Positions 5,371-7,479 of a stretch of DNA of 7,479 nucleotides are shown piece after piece. How positions within the stretch are numbered: position 1 is the stretch's first letter; each line of letters begins with the position of its first letter. Made by a program: the position numbers and the translations under genes. Source of the stretch: an uncultured Bacilli bacterium (GTDB taxonomy: Bacteria; Bacillota_I; Bacilli_A; RF39; UBA660); assembly GCA_934089255.1 (NCBI GenBank), contig CAKOJI010000038.1, positions 1-7,479 on the forward strand, given 5' to 3'. The notes under the pieces were generated by a model. The model saw only the letters and a program-made list of their open reading frames with translations, ran no database searches and had not been told where the DNA came from.

Positions 5371-6048
5371 ATGAAATATGTTTTGGTTACTGGTGGTGCT
5401 GTTGGATTAGGTCGTGAGATTGTAAAAGTTTTTGCATCTAATAAATATAATGTTATTATTGGTTATTTAAATAGTCATAGTGATGCTGTAAATTTAAAAG
5501 AAGAACTAAGTAAATATAATGTAAGTATAGTTGTAAAGAAAATAGACATTACTTGTACAGATGATGTAAAAAGTATTTTTGAACAATATGATATTGATAT
5601 ACTTATAAATAATGCAGCTTTTGCACAAGATAATTATATTGAAGATAAAACGTTTGATGAGTTTATGAAAGTTGTTAAAGTTAATTTAGGTGGAACTTAT
5701 TTAATGTGTAAATATGCTAAGGATGTTAAAACTATTATAAATATTAGTAGTAAAGATGGAATAGATACTTATAGTCCTATTAGTTTAGATTATTCAAGTA
5801 GTAAGGCTGGTATTATTAATTTAAGTAAAAATTTAAGCTTATATTATAAGAGCAAAAAAATAGTTTGTGTTTGTCCTGGATGGATTAATACAGAAAGTGT
5901 AATGAATATGAATCCTAATTATTTAAAAAGTGAAATGGAAAGAATTGGGCAAAAGAAATTATTAGATAAGACTTATGTTGCTAATAGAATATATGATATT
6001 ATAAATAGTGATATTATTAGTGGAAGTGTGGTTGAAATAGATGAGTAA
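5371..6048 (+). CDS. Short-chain dehydrogenase/reductase (SDR), substrate unknown
   Basis: This is a classical-type SDR: a cytosolic NAD(P)(H)-dependent oxidoreductase with a single Rossmann domain. The cofactor loop is TGGAVGLG (7-14), with Asp59 (IDIT) at the adenine-contacting position and NNAA (80-83, usually NNAG). The catalytic set is Asn105 (KVNLGG), Ser126/127 (NISS), Tyr141 and Lys145 (YSSSK), followed by PGW (169-171). The closest look is to FabG-type 3-oxoacyl-ACP reductases, but 225 residues is short and no fatty-acid genes are nearby, so FabG is not assigned. AGGAGG at 5361-5366 is four bases before the start. The 3' end overlaps the PLP lyase gene by eight bases, which suggests a shared pathway or at least joint expression. 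Confidence 0.85.
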   Translation: MKYVLVTGGAVGLGREIVKVFASNKYNVIIGYLNSHSDAVNLKEELSKYNVSIVVKKIDITCTDDVKSIFEQYDIDILINNAAFAQDNYIEDKTFDEFMKVVKVNLGGTYLMCKYAKDVKTIINISSKDGIDTYSPISLDYSSSKAGIINLSKNLSLYYKSKKIVCVCPGWINTESVMNMNPNYLKSEMERIGQKKLLDKTYVANRIYDIINSDIISGSVVEIDE

Positions 6049-7276
6049 TGTAGAAATAATTAATTTAGTAAATGAATGTGAAAAAAAATTAGCAAATGTT
6101 TTTAAGGAAATTGATAAAATAGAAGAAATGAATACTTTTAAGATTATGGATGCATTTAGAAAAAATAGTGTAGGTGAAATTCATTTTAATATGACTACTG
6201 GTTATGGTTATGGAGATGTTGGTAGAGATATTATTGAAAAAGTGTATTCTGATATATTTCATACTGAGGCTAGTTTAGTTAGAAATCAATTTATTAGTGG
6301 ATCACATGCTTTGTGTGTTGCTTTATTTGCTTGTTTAAGACCAAATGATTTTATGCTTAGTATAACTGGTACTCCATATGATACTTTACATGAAGTTATT
6401 GGTATAAAGGAAAATAGCAGTAGTTTAATTAGTTATGGAGTTAATTATGAACAAATTGATTTAATTAATGATGATTTTGATTATGAGAGAATAGAAAATG
6501 CTTTAAAACAAAAGAAATATAAGTTAATTCATATACAGAGAAGTAAGGGTTATAGTACAAGAAAAAGTTTAATTATTGACAAGGTTAAAAAGGTTATAGA
6601 ATTAATTAGAAGTATTGATAAAGAAGTTATAATTATGGTTGATAATTGTTATTGTGAATTAGTTAATACTTTAGAACCTAGTGATGTTGGTGCTGATTTA
6701 GTAGTTGGTTCTTTAATTAAAAATTTGGGTGCTGGTATTGCAAATAATGGTGCTTATATTGTTGGTAAGAAGAAATATATAGAACTTTGTGGTGAAAGAC
6801 TTACTTTACCTGGAGAGGGAATGGATGTTGGACCTAGTTTGGGTGCTAACAAAAGTTTTTTAAAGGGTTTAACTTTGGCACCAAGTGTTGTTTCAAGTAG
6901 TTTAAAAGTTGCTGTACTTACTAGTAAAGTAATGGATGAATTAGGTGTTTTAACAGAACCAAAATATGATAGTGAAAGAGCAGATATTGTTCAAAGTATT
7001 ATTTTTAATGATAAAGATAAATTAATTAAGTATGTACAAGGTATACAAAATGGAAGTTTTATTGATTCTAATGTTTTACCAATTCCAGTTAAGACACCTG
7101 GTTATGATGATGAAGTTATAATGGCTAGTGGTGCGTTTACTCAAGGTTCAAGTATAGAAATGAGTTGTGATGGACCTATTAGAAGTCCTTATATTGCGTA
7201 TCAACAAGGTGGAGTTACTTATTATTCTGGCAAATATACATTAATTAGTGTTCTAGATTATTACTATAACAAATAA
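6041..7276 (+). CDS. PLP-dependent lyase, methionine gamma-lyase/'aluminium resistance' (YnbB) family
   Basis: This fold-type I PLP enzyme matches the family once called aluminium resistance protein, now annotated as methionine gamma-lyase family. Visible blocks are MTTGYGYGDVGRD (51-63), SLVRNQFISGSHAL (78-91), SITGTPYDTLHEVIG (107-121), IQRSKGYSTRKSL (165-177) and VDNCYCE (200-206). Asp201 should contact the pyridine nitrogen. VGSLIKNLGAGIANNGAYI (222-240) carries the likely PLP lysine, Lys227. GPSLGANKSFLKGLTLAP (264-281) follows. The length of 411 residues is close to the usual 415-425. The family normally reads IKNPGGGIA and DNCYGE, so NLGAG and Cys205 are changes near the cofactor. The true substrate is unproven, and neither methionine cleavage nor metal resistance should be taken as established. 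The gene overlaps the SDR by eight bases, has only a weak SD, and a terminator follows. Confidence 0.88.
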   Translation: MSNVEIINLVNECEKKLANVFKEIDKIEEMNTFKIMDAFRKNSVGEIHFNMTTGYGYGDVGRDIIEKVYSDIFHTEASLVRNQFISGSHALCVALFACLRPNDFMLSITGTPYDTLHEVIGIKENSSSLISYGVNYEQIDLINDDFDYERIENALKQKKYKLIHIQRSKGYSTRKSLIIDKVKKVIELIRSIDKEVIIMVDNCYCELVNTLEPSDVGADLVVGSLIKNLGAGIANNGAYIVGKKKYIELCGERLTLPGEGMDVGPSLGANKSFLKGLTLAPSVVSSSLKVAVLTSKVMDELGVLTEPKYDSERADIVQSIIFNDKDKLIKYVQGIQNGSFIDSNVLPIPVKTPGYDDEVIMASGAFTQGSSIEMSCDGPIRSPYIAYQQGGVTYYSGKYTLISVLDYYYNK

Positions 7277-7295
7277 AAGTTTGAGTCGAATAAAT

Positions 7296-7342
7296 TCTAA
7301 AAAACGAAAGTTTTTCGAGTGTGGACCGAAAAACTTTTTAGA
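7296..7342. terminator. Probably bidirectional terminator after the PLP lyase
   Basis: GTTTTTCG (7310-7317) pairs with CGAAAAAC (7327-7334) around a 9-base loop. It extends to 11 bp as 7307-7317 with 7327-7337. On the + strand T's follow at 7335-7339. On the - strand a T-run corresponding to 7299-7304 follows. TCTAAAAA (7296-7303) can also pair with TTTTTAGA (7335-7342), giving a longer hairpin with a 6-base bulge. It lies 20 bases after the lyase stop. Confidence 0.7.
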
Positions 7343-7388
7343 TATATTATTTTAATTTTTAAGATGTGAAAGAAATATATAAAAAAAC

Positions 7389-7417
7389 TTGCATAAATAG
7401 TAATTTATGTGTATAAT
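7389..7417 (+). promoter_or_regulatory. Promoter reading out of the window to the right
   Basis: A perfect -10 TATAAT at 7412-7417 lies 17 bases after TTGCAT at 7389-7394, which matches the first three bases of the -35 consensus. Transcription should begin near 7423-7425. No start codon with a credible SD is seen before the window ends, so this serves a gene or RNA beyond 7479. Confidence 0.7.
7392..7409. promoter_or_regulatory. Putative operator inside the right-edge promoter
   Basis: CATAAATAGTAATTTATG is a perfect 7-bp inverted repeat with a 4-base centre. It overlaps the -35 box and fills most of the spacer, where a dimeric repressor would block RNA polymerase. AT-rich palindromes arise easily by chance in this genome, so the case rests on its position. 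Confidence 0.4.
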
Positions 7418-7431
7418 ATCAAATGTAAAAG

Positions 7432-7474
7432 TTATTACTGAGTTTTGATTTACTCCAAATTATTACTTAGTTTT
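7432..7474 (+). repeat. 15-base direct repeat pair in the untranslated leader
   Basis: TTATTACTGAGTTTT (7432-7446) and TTATTACTTAGTTTT (7460-7474) differ at one base and are spaced 28 bases start to start. They fall just downstream of the right-edge promoter. Two copies only; no further copies are visible before the window ends. Confidence 0.6.
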
Positions 7475-7479
7475 AACGG

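Noticed and set aside
5371..6048. Calling the SDR FabG
   Set aside because: The motifs are generic to classical SDRs, the protein is short, and no fatty-acid synthesis genes are nearby.
6041..7276. A metal (aluminium) resistance function
   Set aside because: The name comes from an old family label. The sequence shows a fold-type I PLP enzyme with a clear cofactor lysine.
7432..7474. Start of a CRISPR array
   Set aside because: Only two 15-base copies with a 13-base gap are visible. This is too short for known repeat-spacer dimensions, and there are no cas genes in the window.

Overview
The window is a very AT-rich stretch of a low-GC, Gram-positive-type bacterial chromosome with every gene on the + strand. 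TTA, AAT, AGT and AGA codons dominate. UGA is used as a normal stop (prp and the GDPD-like gene) and tryptophan is TGG, so the code is standard rather than the Mycoplasma variant. A Prp protease with an N-terminally extended L27 is typical of Firmicutes, Fusobacteria and relatives. An uncultured gut Bacilli or Mollicutes-like lineage is a reasonable guess, but the exact taxon cannot be read from the window.

Layout. Positions 1-89 hold the 3' tail of an unidentified gene. At 177-311 a promoter and a structured leader precede the ribosomal operon rplU-prp-rpmA (312-1198), which ends in a clear terminator. trmB (1284-1922) is a single-gene unit with its own promoter and terminator. A tightly packed four-gene unit follows (1984-5341): a GDPD-fold protein that has lost two metal-binding glutamates, thymidine kinase, a dTMP kinase, and a large orphan prepilin-like surface protein. 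A short gap with a possible weak promoter leads to an SDR dehydrogenase overlapping a PLP-dependent lyase of the methionine gamma-lyase/'aluminium resistance' family (5371-7276). The last 200 bases carry a probably bidirectional terminator, then a good promoter with a palindrome between its -35 and -10 boxes, and an untranslated stretch with a 15-base direct repeat leading out of the window.

How the genes work together. L21 and L27 are 50S proteins and Prp trims L27 before assembly. TrmB makes m7G in tRNA. Thymidine kinase and dTMP kinase form a salvage line thymidine -> dTMP -> dTDP. The prepilin-like gene shares that transcript without any visible pilus assembly gene, so its position gives no clear functional link. 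The SDR and PLP lyase are probably translated together, but their substrates are unknown.

Most genes are ordinary housekeeping. The points most worth a second look are the degenerate GDPD, the cysteine-containing orphan pilin-like protein, the unusual L27 processing site, the SDR-lyase pair and the regulated-looking promoter at the right edge.
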